Origin: DYMC01 sp035406705
GTDB lineage: Bacteria; Verrucomicrobiota; Lentisphaeria; Victivallales; GWF2-50-93
Direction of reading: 5' to 3'
Length of the DNA stretch: 42,626 nucleotides
NCBI GenBank assembly: GCA_964426675.1
Contig: CAYRRM010000026.1
Span: 1 to 42,626, forward strand
Shown here: piece after piece, positions 34,718 to 42,626 of the stretch
Position numbering within the stretch: position 1 is the first letter of the stretch
Layout: each line of letters starts with the position of its first letter
Made by a program: the position numbers and the translations under genes
Notes under the pieces: generated by a model
Told to the model about the DNA's origin: nothing
Seen by the model: only the letters and a program-made list of their open reading frames with translations
Database searches by the model: none

Positions 34718-36073
34718 TTATTTCGCTTTTTGTGAAAGTTGTTGAGATTTTCGCTTTGCAATTATCTCTGCTTTTGCACGTTTAAAATGTTGTACAAGTG
34801 GACGTTTTGAAGGGCACACATATGCGCACGAACCGCACTCCATACAATCCATTACAAATTCTTTTTCAGCTAAATCAAAACGCTCGTTCTCTATGTACAC
34901 ACTAAGCGGACCTGGCAATAATTCCATAGGACAAACATCAACACAGTTTCCACATCTTATACACGGCTGATTTCTGTATTGAATTATTTCTTCATTTCCA
35001 AGAAGCAGTATCCCTGAAGAACTTTTCATTATTGTGGTATCAAGCGAAATCTGAGCTAATCCCATCATAGGCCCCCCGGCAACAATCTTTGCAACATCAC
35101 CTTTAATACCTCCACATAACTCAATTGCCTTCGATATGGGAGTTCCTATTCTCAACCGCCAATTGCCAGGCTTTACTACTCTTGAACCTGTAATCGTTGT
35201 AACCCTCTCATAAAGAGTTTTACCTTCATAAACAGCCTCGTAAGCGGCAAATGACGTCCCAATATTCTGAACAACACAAGCAACATCCATCGGAAGTCCA
35301 CCAGATGGGACTTTCCTCCCGGTAAGAGCATATATCAACTGTTTTTCTGCCCCCTGAGGATACCTCACACGCAAAGATTTTACCTCTATCCCATATTCAT
35401 TCAATAAATGAGACTTTCTTAGATTCTCAATCGCATCAGGCTTATTTGCCTCTACGCCAATAATTATCCTGTTTACCCCCAGAATCTTTGCGAAAATCGC
35501 AACTCCGCGTAAAACTTTATCCGGACTTTCAAGCATAAGTCGATAATCGGCCGTTAAATAAGGTTCACATTCAGCACCATTTATTATTAATGTATCTATC
35601 TTTTTTGCCTTTGGAGGAGATAATTTTACAACCGTAGGAAATGCCGCCCCACCCATTCCAACAAGTCCGGCATCTGCGATTTTCGCAAGCAATTCTTCAG
35701 GGGATGCTTTAGACGGTTCAATTTTAGTAGATTCACATGCTTCATCTTTACCATCAGAAGTAATTTCTATTGCAGGAACAATTGCTCCAAATACGCCTAT
35801 TATCTCGGTAATTGCTGAAACAGTACCACTTGTCGGAGAATGAAGATTAGCTGAAACAAAGGCAGATGCTTCAGCAATTTTCTGCCCTTTCTTAACGATA
35901 TCCCCTTTCTTAACAATCACCTTCGGAGGAGCGCCAATATTTTGTCCAACTATCACTGTATACTTTTCAAGCAATGGCGCATCTTTGATAGGCTCACAGG
36001 CTGATAATTTCTTCGAATCATCAGGGTGAACTCCACCATAAAAATATAGATGATTGTCGTGTGAATAATTCAT
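34718..36073 (-). CDS. rnfC: Rnf complex NADH-interacting subunit RnfC
   Basis: A 451-residue peripheral subunit that binds NADH and FMN on the cytoplasmic side. The N-terminal RnfC domain (about 1-100) begins with the typical HPDDSK segment. The Rossmann-like FMN/NADH domain includes GLVGMGGAAFPTVVKL (about 132-147) and INGAECEPYLTADYRLM. Two [4Fe-4S] motifs follow: CIRCGNCVDVCP (about 371) and CMECGSCAYVCPSKRP (about 410). Two iterated palindromes, 186 bp apart, lie in codons for AIFAKIL and AKIADAG. One base separates it from rnfB. Confidence 0.95.
   Translation of the reverse strand: MNYSHDNHLYFYGGVHPDDSKKLSACEPIKDAPLLEKYTVIVGQNIGAPPKVIVKKGDIVKKGQKIAEASAFVSANLHSPTSGTVSAITEIIGVFGAIVPAIEITSDGKDEACESTKIEPSKASPEELLAKIADAGLVGMGGAAFPTVVKLSPPKAKKIDTLIINGAECEPYLTADYRLMLESPDKVLRGVAIFAKILGVNRIIIGVEANKPDAIENLRKSHLLNEYGIEVKSLRVRYPQGAEKQLIYALTGRKVPSGGLPMDVACVVQNIGTSFAAYEAVYEGKTLYERVTTITGSRVVKPGNWRLRIGTPISKAIELCGGIKGDVAKIVAGGPMMGLAQISLDTTIMKSSSGILLLGNEEIIQYRNQPCIRCGNCVDVCPMELLPGPLSVYIENERFDLAEKEFVMDCMECGSCAYVCPSKRPLVQHFKRAKAEIIAKRKSQQLSQKAK
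35489..35501. repeat. Iterated palindrome TGCGA-AAA-TCGCA
   Basis: Exact match inside rnfC, flanked by T and A. Reads A-I-F-A. Confidence 0.9.
35675..35687. repeat. Iterated palindrome TGCGA-TTT-TCGCA
   Basis: Second exact match inside rnfC. Reads A-K-I-A. Confidence 0.9.
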
Positions 36074-36074
36074 T

Positions 36075-36917
36075 TCAAGCCACTTTTTCCTCTATTAATC
36101 CCTTCGATAATTTCTTATACGAATAAGGAAAACTATTTCCAAGGCAATTTGTAGGACACCCGGCTCTTAAAGGTAAATCCGCCGCGGGCCCCTTCTCATA
36201 ATTTGTTCTCACAAGAAAACCATCAACAAGCATCTCATCCTCTCCAGCAACTTTAACGCATTTCCTGCATCCTATACAGGGAACATCACAAAGCTTCTTC
36301 TTATCAACCCCTTTGTCCTTTGAAGAACAAAATACGTGAACTGTAATAGTCTCAGGAACAAGTTTTATTAAATTACGCGGACATGCCTTAACGCATTTCC
36401 CACAACCTATGCAAATATCGGAATGAACTACTGCAAGACCATCGCAAATCTCAATTGCATTTACCGGACATACTCTTGCGCAACTCGCAAACCCCAGACA
36501 ACCATATCTGCATGCTTTCCCACCCCCAGCAATAATATTGGCAGATCTACAATCAGCTATCCCATTGTACTCAGAAATTTTCCTTGCAAAATTATTGCTA
36601 CCTCCACACAAAACTACAGCGACTTTTCTGATATAATCGGATACCGACTTTCCAAGAACCTGAGCAATAAGTTTTCTAACTTCCGCTGATGCAACAGGAC
36701 ACCCCTCCACCTCCGCCTTACCCTCAGAAAGAGATTTTGCAAAATCAGAACAACCAGCAAAACCACATCCACCACAATTTGCTCCAGGTAGTAAAGATAA
36801 AATTTTCTCCACTTGCGGATCCTGTTCTACAAGAAAATATTTAGCAGTAATCCCTATAGATAAACCAAGAATTAATGCAACCACACACAATATTAAAATT
36901 GAATACAAAATTATCAT
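36075..36917 (-). CDS. rnfB: Rnf complex ferredoxin-like subunit RnfB
   Basis: A 280-residue subunit that receives electrons from ferredoxin. An N-terminal membrane helix (about 2-25) precedes the Fe-S domain, with C48, C51 and C56 in CGGCGFAGC and a fourth Cys downstream. Two ferredoxin clusters follow (CRYGC...CARVCPVNAIEI and CIGCGKCVKACPRNLIKL), then an extra pair of Cys motifs (LCDVPCIGCRKCVKV) as in other long RnfB proteins. I chose the ATG at 36917 (MIILYSIL), which has GGGG upstream; the frame continues 17 codons to a TTG that would overlap rnfA. Confidence 0.94.
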   Translation of the reverse strand: MIILYSILILCVVALILGLSIGITAKYFLVEQDPQVEKILSLLPGANCGGCGFAGCSDFAKSLSEGKAEVEGCPVASAEVRKLIAQVLGKSVSDYIRKVAVVLCGGSNNFARKISEYNGIADCRSANIIAGGGKACRYGCLGFASCARVCPVNAIEICDGLAVVHSDICIGCGKCVKACPRNLIKLVPETITVHVFCSSKDKGVDKKKLCDVPCIGCRKCVKVAGEDEMLVDGFLVRTNYEKGPAADLPLRAGCPTNCLGNSFPYSYKKLSKGLIEEKVA

Positions 36918-36927
36918 ATTTCCCCAA

Positions 36928-37536
36928 TTACTTAACCAATCCTGAAAAACCCATAAATGCCATAGCAAGTATCCCGGCAGTTATCAAAGCAATTGACGTG
37001 CCCTGAAAAACCTTCGGAATACGCGCAAGTTCAAGCTTCTCCCTTATACTCGCAAATAATAACAATGCAAGAGAAAAACCAACCGCAGATGAAAAACCAA
37101 AAATAGTCGAAAAAATAATCCCCCTACCCTCTTTGGCATTTATAACCGCAGAACCTAATACAGCACAATTCGTCGTAATCAACGGCAAATAAATACCAAG
37201 CGCAGAATACAACTTAGGCGCCTTCTTCTGCATAATTATCTCAACTATCTGAACAAGCCCAGCTATTACAAGAATAAAAACAAGCGTCTGTAAAAATCCA
37301 AATTTTAGCCCACTAAGATGTGAAAAATAAGAATTCTCCGATAGCACCATCTTAAATATGAGCGACGTTACGAATGTGGCAAGTGTCATTACAAATATCA
37401 CCGCTCCAGACATTCCAATAGCAGTCTCCAGTTTCTTTGAAACACCAAGAAAAGGACAAATCCCCAAAAACTTTGCTAAAACAAAATTATTTACCAGTAT
37501 TGCCCCAATCGTTATAACTAATATCTCATTCATCAT
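36928..37536 (-). CDS. rnfA: Rnf complex membrane subunit RnfA
   Basis: A 202-residue membrane protein with about six helices, paralogous to RnfE. Typical segments are NFVLAKFLGICPFLGVSKK near the N-terminus (with the conserved Cys that, with RnfE, holds the intramembrane iron centre) and YLPLITTNCAVLGSAV. First gene of rnfABCDGE. This gene order is that of the Proteobacteria-type cluster, not the Clostridium-type CDGEAB. A second ATG immediately follows the first. Confidence 0.95.
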   Translation of the reverse strand: MMNEILVITIGAILVNNFVLAKFLGICPFLGVSKKLETAIGMSGAVIFVMTLATFVTSLIFKMVLSENSYFSHLSGLKFGFLQTLVFILVIAGLVQIVEIIMQKKAPKLYSALGIYLPLITTNCAVLGSAVINAKEGRGIIFSTIFGFSSAVGFSLALLLFASIREKLELARIPKVFQGTSIALITAGILAMAFMGFSGLVK

Positions 37537-37776
37537 AAAATTAACCTCAATAACTTAAATAATTTCCCCTTTGAATAAACTCTCACTTTCCCTCAAATAA
37601 GAAGAATTTCAAAACAACTTTATAATACTTCTCAAAAATCGTTCAGGAAGTTTTTCCAGCTCTTTTCATCGACATATTATGCGCCCGTTAAAAAAAAGAT
37701 GGAAAGCCTTTAGTTTATATCACAAATAAAAAAAATCAAGAAAAAAAATAAACAGCATTCCCTACAATCAACATTA

Positions 37777-39732
37777 TTACTCGAGCTCATCACGCCTCAA
37801 GACTAAAATTGAAATTGACGCTATTATCTGTGCCAATATCAACAATCTCGGCATCACACGTAAATGCCAGTCAATGCGACGAACAGAAAAACCAAAAATT
37901 ACTGTTATAGTAAAGACGTATAAGCAAAATAATAATAAAATAAATAATTTTTCTTTTGGTAAAAATCGCACCGTCCAGAGAAGCAAAAAGAATAAATACC
38001 AGAAAAAACACGTGTCCAAAGGAGAAAGAAAAAAAGAATTCAAAAGGCTTTTCAATGATAAAAAACAATTTAACCTGAAATCTTCACTTAACACACGAAG
38101 AAGAGAAAAGTTAAAATCATATGCTTTAATCCCGGTAAATTCTTTAAAAATAAACCAGACCCCAAATGTTAAAATCATAATTATGAAAATAAAAAAGAAT
38201 TCTTTCCCTCTAAAAATGAAAAACAAAAAGGCCGAAATCGTAAAAATCGCAACACCCTCGTTCTTTACAAGGGCACTCATTCCTAATAACAAAAAAGCAT
38301 AATAAAAATAAATTATCTTCCTATTTTCTAAATATTTTACAAGAAAAAACAATCCCCATATAATAAATAAACATAACAACGGCTCGGCATAATATGATGA
38401 GCTCACATGCATAAAATAAAAATTCCCCGCAAACATAACTGTAAAAAGCAATGATATGAGACTATTTTTCCGAAAGGAAGAGAAAATTATGAAAACTGAC
38501 CACAATAGCATAAATAATATCGAAGATGAAAGGATTTTCCCCGCAATCTCATTATAAGAACCACTACTAAAAACTGAAATCCAGGCAAGAAGTACAGCCC
38601 ACAAAGGAGGATAATCAGGATGAGAATACTGGCTAAAATCATCCCTTAAAAAGTCTGCTTCAACCCCTGAATAATAAAGCAATTGACGCGCTTTAAATCC
38701 CCATACACCCTGCCCCGGTGCATCGTATGCCCCAATAGAAAATGTTAAACTTAATACAACAAAACTTACACAAAAAAGCACTATTATAGTTGCGATTTTC
38801 GCAACTTTTACACTTTTTCCCTCTCTTCCTACATCTAATTGAAACTCTCTTCCCCACAGGCTATTTTTTTCAATATCGCCTTTCCTGAAATACCTGTTTA
38901 AAATAAAAAGAGAAATAAGAATAATTAATGGAATAAACCACACGTAAAAGGACTTAAATATTGGCAAACAAAAAGAAAAATAAAAAAAAGTAATTCCAAT
39001 CAATGCCGCGCCAACTGTAAATGATAATGGCATACAATTAACTCCAACAAAATATCTCCTGATATCAAAACAAAAAGGAAGTAATAAAAAGAGATAACCT
39101 GTTAAGAACAAAATAACTATTCCAACTACCCCACATAAGACGTTTATCGCTGAGACTTGAACAAGAGACATTCTCTTTTTAAAAGTTTCATTGCTCTCAG
39201 TTGATTTTGGGTGAAAAAGACTTTTTCCCTTTTTTGCGAAAATCGCAATGGCATTATTTTCAAAGACAAGATGAAAAAATTGACTTGAATCAGATAACTC
39301 TATTTTCCTGAGTTCACGTGAACATTGCTCTTTAAAAACTTCTTCACAAATTATAAAATCACTGCCAATAATATCATTAAAATTTTTATAAGCTACACGC
39401 ACAGGAAAGAGGTAATATGCAATCTCATACGCGCGGCATTCATGCGATATCTCATTCCTCAACTCAGGTATGGTCCAGTAGTAAACTTTCGAAGCTTCGG
39501 GGATAAGTTTCATCGCACAAATTACAACTTCCTTATTCTGTCTTTCCCCAAAAAAAAACGGTAACCCCTCAACTCTATTTTTATTACCATCGTAAAAATT
39601 ATCAACTGCGAGCCTGAAGATTTCTAATGAATTCCACAATACCAAAAATAATGAGAAGGAAAAAATAAAAACAATTATTTTAGAAATTTTATTTTTTTGG
39701 AGCAAGAAAGTTTTTATTATTATTTTCATCAT
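37777..39732 (-). CDS. GT39-like integral membrane glycosyltransferase with large N-terminal loop
   Basis: A 651-residue protein with one N-terminal helix (about 17-37), a soluble extracytoplasmic loop (about 40-180), then roughly ten membrane helices. The GT-C pattern appears late: GVWGFKARQLLYYSG, YSHPDYPPLWAVLLAWI (P-Y-P-P-L-W is characteristic of dolichyl/undecaprenyl-phosphate mannosyl- or glucosyltransferase-like proteins), SSSYYAEPLLCLF and SALVKNEGVAIF. It should use a polyprenyl-phosphate sugar donor; the acceptor is unknown. It is 12 bp downstream of the large zinc-ribbon protein gene and probably cotranscribed. Two iterated palindromes lie in this gene. Confidence 0.72.
   Translation of the reverse strand: MMKIIIKTFLLQKNKISKIIVFIFSFSLFLVLWNSLEIFRLAVDNFYDGNKNRVEGLPFFFGERQNKEVVICAMKLIPEASKVYYWTIPELRNEISHECRAYEIAYYLFPVRVAYKNFNDIIGSDFIICEEVFKEQCSRELRKIELSDSSQFFHLVFENNAIAIFAKKGKSLFHPKSTESNETFKKRMSLVQVSAINVLCGVVGIVILFLTGYLFLLLPFCFDIRRYFVGVNCMPLSFTVGAALIGITFFYFSFCLPIFKSFYVWFIPLIILISLFILNRYFRKGDIEKNSLWGREFQLDVGREGKSVKVAKIATIIVLFCVSFVVLSLTFSIGAYDAPGQGVWGFKARQLLYYSGVEADFLRDDFSQYSHPDYPPLWAVLLAWISVFSSGSYNEIAGKILSSSILFMLLWSVFIIFSSFRKNSLISLLFTVMFAGNFYFMHVSSSYYAEPLLCLFIIWGLFFLVKYLENRKIIYFYYAFLLLGMSALVKNEGVAIFTISAFLFFIFRGKEFFFIFIIMILTFGVWFIFKEFTGIKAYDFNFSLLRVLSEDFRLNCFLSLKSLLNSFFLSPLDTCFFWYLFFLLLWTVRFLPKEKLFILLLFCLYVFTITVIFGFSVRRIDWHLRVMPRLLILAQIIASISILVLRRDELE
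38791..38803. repeat. Iterated palindrome TGCGA-TTT-TCGCA
   Basis: Exact match inside the second membrane glycosyltransferase gene, flanked by T and A. Reads A-K-I-A. Confidence 0.9.
39235..39247. repeat. Iterated palindrome TGCGA-AAA-TCGCA
   Basis: Second exact match inside the second membrane glycosyltransferase gene, flanked by T and A. Reads A-I-F-A. Confidence 0.9.
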
Positions 39733-39744
39733 AAAATGAGCGGG

Positions 39745-42516
39745 TTATAATTCCTGACCCCATATGAGAATTTTCGAAATTCTTAATTCTGATTCAGCAC
39801 TTACAACTAAATTAAATGGCTTTAGTAAATTTGCAAAACTCCCGCAATCAATCGGTCTCATTGTTCCATCATCATCATTTATATATAAAATCAATTTGCC
39901 ATTCTTAATCTTGAGAAAAATCTGCGAAAAACGCCTGTTATCAATAGAAAAGTTATTCAACCTGCATATATTTTCCCTTTTTATCTTGTCAATTTTGCTA
40001 AGATAATTCTTACTTAGAATAATTTTTTCTTCAAGCCCATTCTGATTTTGAAAACCAATCGAAAGAGGATTATAATCTTTAATGTCAAACTCAATAAATG
40101 CCGCAAAATCTCCTGTAAAAAATCTTTTCGAAATAATCCTATTTTGTCCCTTTTTATTTTTATTTGATAGTATCAGATAGTTATAATAACCTCCTCCGTG
40201 TTCCAATACATCCACATTAAACATATTCCAATCGGATAAAGCCAGTCTCCACGGCGTATTATATCTAAAATCATAATATAACGAAGGATAGAGATACAAT
40301 GATGCCGTATCAATAAATCCGGCACCGTTTTTTATTGATATTGCAAGACGTAACTCCATTTCAGGCAAGTCATTATATTCAGTAATGCAAAGCCCATTTT
40401 TGTATAATTTTAGTTTTCCGCTTTCTGAAGATATTCTGATTTTTTGCCAGGATTCTTTATTTTCAGTCTCCGTTAAAATTTTTTCATTGAAGTCAATTGA
40501 TTTATGAAATTTTTGATTTTTTATATCATACGCTCCTATTAAATTCACTTTGAACTCTTTAAAATTTCCACTAAACTTAAATTCAAAATCCCATTTTCCA
40601 TATAACACCGACGGTATCCATAAGAAACTCTCTTTTTCGTTATCTAAAGATTGGGCAATAATGTATCCAGCCCCTTTTGATACCCCATACTTCTCTTTAA
40701 ATGCTTCTTCATCAAAGGTTAACCAGAGCCAATCAAGCAGCTTCGCTTTATTTTTTATTTCAATTCCTGTTATCAGTTCTTGAACTTTCTTTAGATGAAT
40801 CTCATTACGTTCATTACTGTAGTCGCCAGGATGAAACCCTCCCGTCGCACCAAAACTGTCAAGAACCGAATTAAAAATGCGAACTTTTCTATTGCAAAAC
40901 CATTCAATCCGTTCATTCTTCATCGTATCTGATAATTGATTGATAGAGTTAATTTCAATATCATCAATCGCAAAACCTTTCGCCCACTCAGAGAAAAAAC
41001 CCGCCTGCCCCGCATTCAGGCTTTCGTCTTTCACATCAAAGAATTTTACACCATCAACGTAAATTTGAATCCTATCTTTAAACCTGTTTATCGTCGTCCT
41101 AAATCCTCTCCTATCATTTGCCTTACTCAATTTTCTCTCTCGATTTTCAGTAGAAAAGGATTTTCTGCCAAATGATATTCTATCTCCATTAACAGTCTTC
41201 GAAAGTTCCATATTCCCTCCCTCAAAGGCAAGTTCATAAAAATTCTTATCGTCTTTATAATAAAACACTGCACCAGCCCGACCTGACAGTGGAAAATCAA
41301 GCAAAAACGTAAATTGGTAGTTTCTCCACCAATCCTCCCCATCCAGAATCAGCGCGCGCATCTCCGCGTCATTTTCATCTGGAAACAGCCTATCTTTCTT
41401 CGCCAGCCACTTTCCCCTCTTCACCTTCATATCAATAAACCAGGAGAGATAAAAATTCTCCCCCTTGTGTATCCGCTCCGAAAAATCCCCCTCGCTCCGA
41501 AGATGACAGTCGCCAAATCCTTGCGGACGAAAAGAAAGATCGTTCGTAAGTAGAATCCGATCAATGTGCGAGCCGTCATCGTGATTCCTCAGCGAAAGAA
41601 CGTGCTGCCCCTCTTTCAGCTTAAAAACTTGCGAGGAAATCCAGTGCCAGGTATCGAGCGTGTTATCTTTGCCAAACATCTCATCGTTAAACTTATGCCC
41701 TACAAATACATCGCTCCTGCGTTCAGGCTTCTGATCATCTATAAATACATCAAAGCAATCGCTGCAACCTGTCTCCCACTTAACCCTCCCCCAGAAAAAC
41801 CAGTCCCCATCAGACGGAATTTCAATCGTGTAATCCGCCCTGCCAACCCCACAGGGGACATCCATGTCGTCCTCCTTGTTCTTCGCCCAGGCCGAACCTG
41901 TATCTTCTGGATGTGATAAAAATTTCCCACCAGAACATCCCTCATCATAATCCACTTCAAATGATGGTTCTATAAAGTCAGCATCTTCAGCCTCAAGCCA
42001 TATATAAAATTTATCTCCATTTTCAACCAATCTATGCCTGCTCTTTCCCAATAAAGTATTCTTTTCTTTCGTATCACAAAACTCTTCTGCACTCTTATGT
42101 AAAAGTATATTTTCTTTATCTTCTGATAACTGTTTATTTTCTTGGGCTTCCTCTTTCGGAATATCGAATTTATTAGCTTCTACAGGCTCGTCTTCTTTCG
42201 CCTCTGCAGCTTCTTTAAGCCCTATTTGAGCCATATCACATCTATCTGCTGAATCCAATATCCTGCTATTTGACGAATTCATTAACTTCTTTTTATCTAA
42301 GCTTGTCTCGTTTAGAAAAAATAAATAATACCCCCCTGCAAAAATCGTAATAAAAAAAATAAACCAGAATACACTGAAACCAAAAGTCTTTTTTTCTCGA
42401 AAAGTAGAAATTTTAAACGCTTTTCCACATTCAGAACATTCTACAATGTTTCCAATAATATTTTTCTCAAACTCTAATCTTCGCTTGCACTTTGGACAAA
42501 TAATTTTCAATTTCAT
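39745..42516 (-). CDS. Zinc-ribbon, single-pass membrane protein with extracytoplasmic carbohydrate-binding-like domains
   Basis: A 923-residue protein. Residues 1-35 form a zinc ribbon with C7, C10, C27 and C30. Residues about 46-68 are a membrane helix, placing the ribbon inside the cell. After an acidic linker (about 75-160) comes a CBM6/malectin-like domain (about 168-335), with IWLEAEDADF, GRADYTIEIP and LSLRNHDDGSHIDRILL. Further beta-rich concanavalin-like domains (DUF1080-like; about 345-540 and 590-920) follow, including FKDRIQIYVDGVKFFDV. I see no glycosidase active site. The first half contains a GC-rich block (41281-41940). The ATG abuts AAGGAG with no spacer; the TTG two codons later (42510) has better spacing and may be the true start. 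Confidence 0.75.
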   Translation of the reverse strand: MKLKIICPKCKRRLEFEKNIIGNIVECSECGKAFKISTFREKKTFGFSVFWFIFFITIFAGGYYLFFLNETSLDKKKLMNSSNSRILDSADRCDMAQIGLKEAAEAKEDEPVEANKFDIPKEEAQENKQLSEDKENILLHKSAEEFCDTKEKNTLLGKSRHRLVENGDKFYIWLEAEDADFIEPSFEVDYDEGCSGGKFLSHPEDTGSAWAKNKEDDMDVPCGVGRADYTIEIPSDGDWFFWGRVKWETGCSDCFDVFIDDQKPERRSDVFVGHKFNDEMFGKDNTLDTWHWISSQVFKLKEGQHVLSLRNHDDGSHIDRILLTNDLSFRPQGFGDCHLRSEGDFSERIHKGENFYLSWFIDMKVKRGKWLAKKDRLFPDENDAEMRALILDGEDWWRNYQFTFLLDFPLSGRAGAVFYYKDDKNFYELAFEGGNMELSKTVNGDRISFGRKSFSTENRERKLSKANDRRGFRTTINRFKDRIQIYVDGVKFFDVKDESLNAGQAGFFSEWAKGFAIDDIEINSINQLSDTMKNERIEWFCNRKVRIFNSVLDSFGATGGFHPGDYSNERNEIHLKKVQELITGIEIKNKAKLLDWLWLTFDEEAFKEKYGVSKGAGYIIAQSLDNEKESFLWIPSVLYGKWDFEFKFSGNFKEFKVNLIGAYDIKNQKFHKSIDFNEKILTETENKESWQKIRISSESGKLKLYKNGLCITEYNDLPEMELRLAISIKNGAGFIDTASLYLYPSLYYDFRYNTPWRLALSDWNMFNVDVLEHGGGYYNYLILSNKNKKGQNRIISKRFFTGDFAAFIEFDIKDYNPLSIGFQNQNGLEEKIILSKNYLSKIDKIKRENICRLNNFSIDNRRFSQIFLKIKNGKLILYINDDDGTMRPIDCGSFANLLKPFNLVVSAESELRISKILIWGQEL

Positions 42517-42626
42517 CTCCTTATTATGTAATTTTTTTTTAATTTTCTTTATAATTTAGCTTGAATTTTTTTTTTTTTTTATATTATTTTTTTATAGGTG
42601 AACGAAAAAAAAAAAAAAAACGGAGG
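42517..42626. other. Upstream region of the zinc-ribbon gene with long T and A tracts
   Basis: Nearly pure A+T. It contains 15 consecutive T (42566-42580) and 16 consecutive A (42605-42620). The window ends in CGGAGG, which could be the ribosome site of a plus-strand gene beyond the edge. Confidence 0.5.

Noticed and set aside
37874..38302. 142-codon plus-strand frame opposite the second membrane glycosyltransferase
   Set aside because: Lysine/asparagine-rich shadow created by the complementary AT-rich codons.
1287..39248. TGCGA-NNN-TCGCA as an SOS (LexA) or other promoter operator
   Set aside because: All copies are deep inside coding regions, not near starts, and occur in functionally unrelated genes.

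Overview
The window is about 42.6 kb of AT-rich bacterial DNA (roughly one third G+C by eye). It is packed with intact genes on both strands. I see no integrase, transposase, phage gene or CRISPR array. The gene set suggests an anaerobic, polysaccharide-degrading member of the PVC superphylum, most like Lentisphaerota. The pointers are a pseudopilin with an H-X(n)-DG tail beside secreted glycoside hydrolases, a sulfatase, an FAD_oxidored family protein, a SGNH/DUF4886 protein, a two-domain NDK and a complete Rnf complex. This placement is an inference; there is no rRNA to settle it.

Layout. 1-3.8 kb (+): the end of a GH10 xylanase-like gene, a pseudopilin, and a GH5 cellulase-like enzyme. 4.0-6.3 kb (-): a zinc/manganese-type ABC transporter (ATPase and permease) followed by larB. 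6.4-8.2 kb (+): a membrane glycosyltransferase. 8.2-12.7 kb (-): the proteostasis operon tig-clpP-clpX with a tandem NDK overlapping clpX. 12.9-15.5 kb (+): an FHA membrane protein and ftsH, then tRNA-Asp. 15.8-19.8 kb (-): recD2 and a receiver/ATPase-like signalling protein. 19.9-25.9 kb (+): FAD oxidoreductase, an unknown membrane-anchored protein, a sulfatase, two ICMT-like membrane methyltransferases and a DUF362 protein. 25.9-30.3 kb: frr (-), panC (+), rph (-), a lipoprotein and a parvulin isomerase (+). 30.5-31.9 kb (+): a secreted SGNH/DUF4886 hydrolase with a palindromic control region. 32.3-37.5 kb (-): rnfABCDGE. 37.8-42.5 kb (-): a second membrane glycosyltransferase and a large zinc-ribbon/membrane/carbohydrate-binding protein.

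The most striking signal is not a gene. The palindrome TGCGA-NNN-TCGCA occurs 16 times exactly, in 11 unrelated genes, always inside coding sequence and in all three reading phases. By base composition about 0.01 copies would be expected. It behaves like a highly iterated palindrome, comparable in style to cyanobacterial HIP1 but with a different sequence. Other points of interest are a GC-rich block inside the 923-residue zinc-ribbon protein, a serine at the expected flavinylation position of RnfG, and a tandem NDK whose first half has lost the catalytic histidine.
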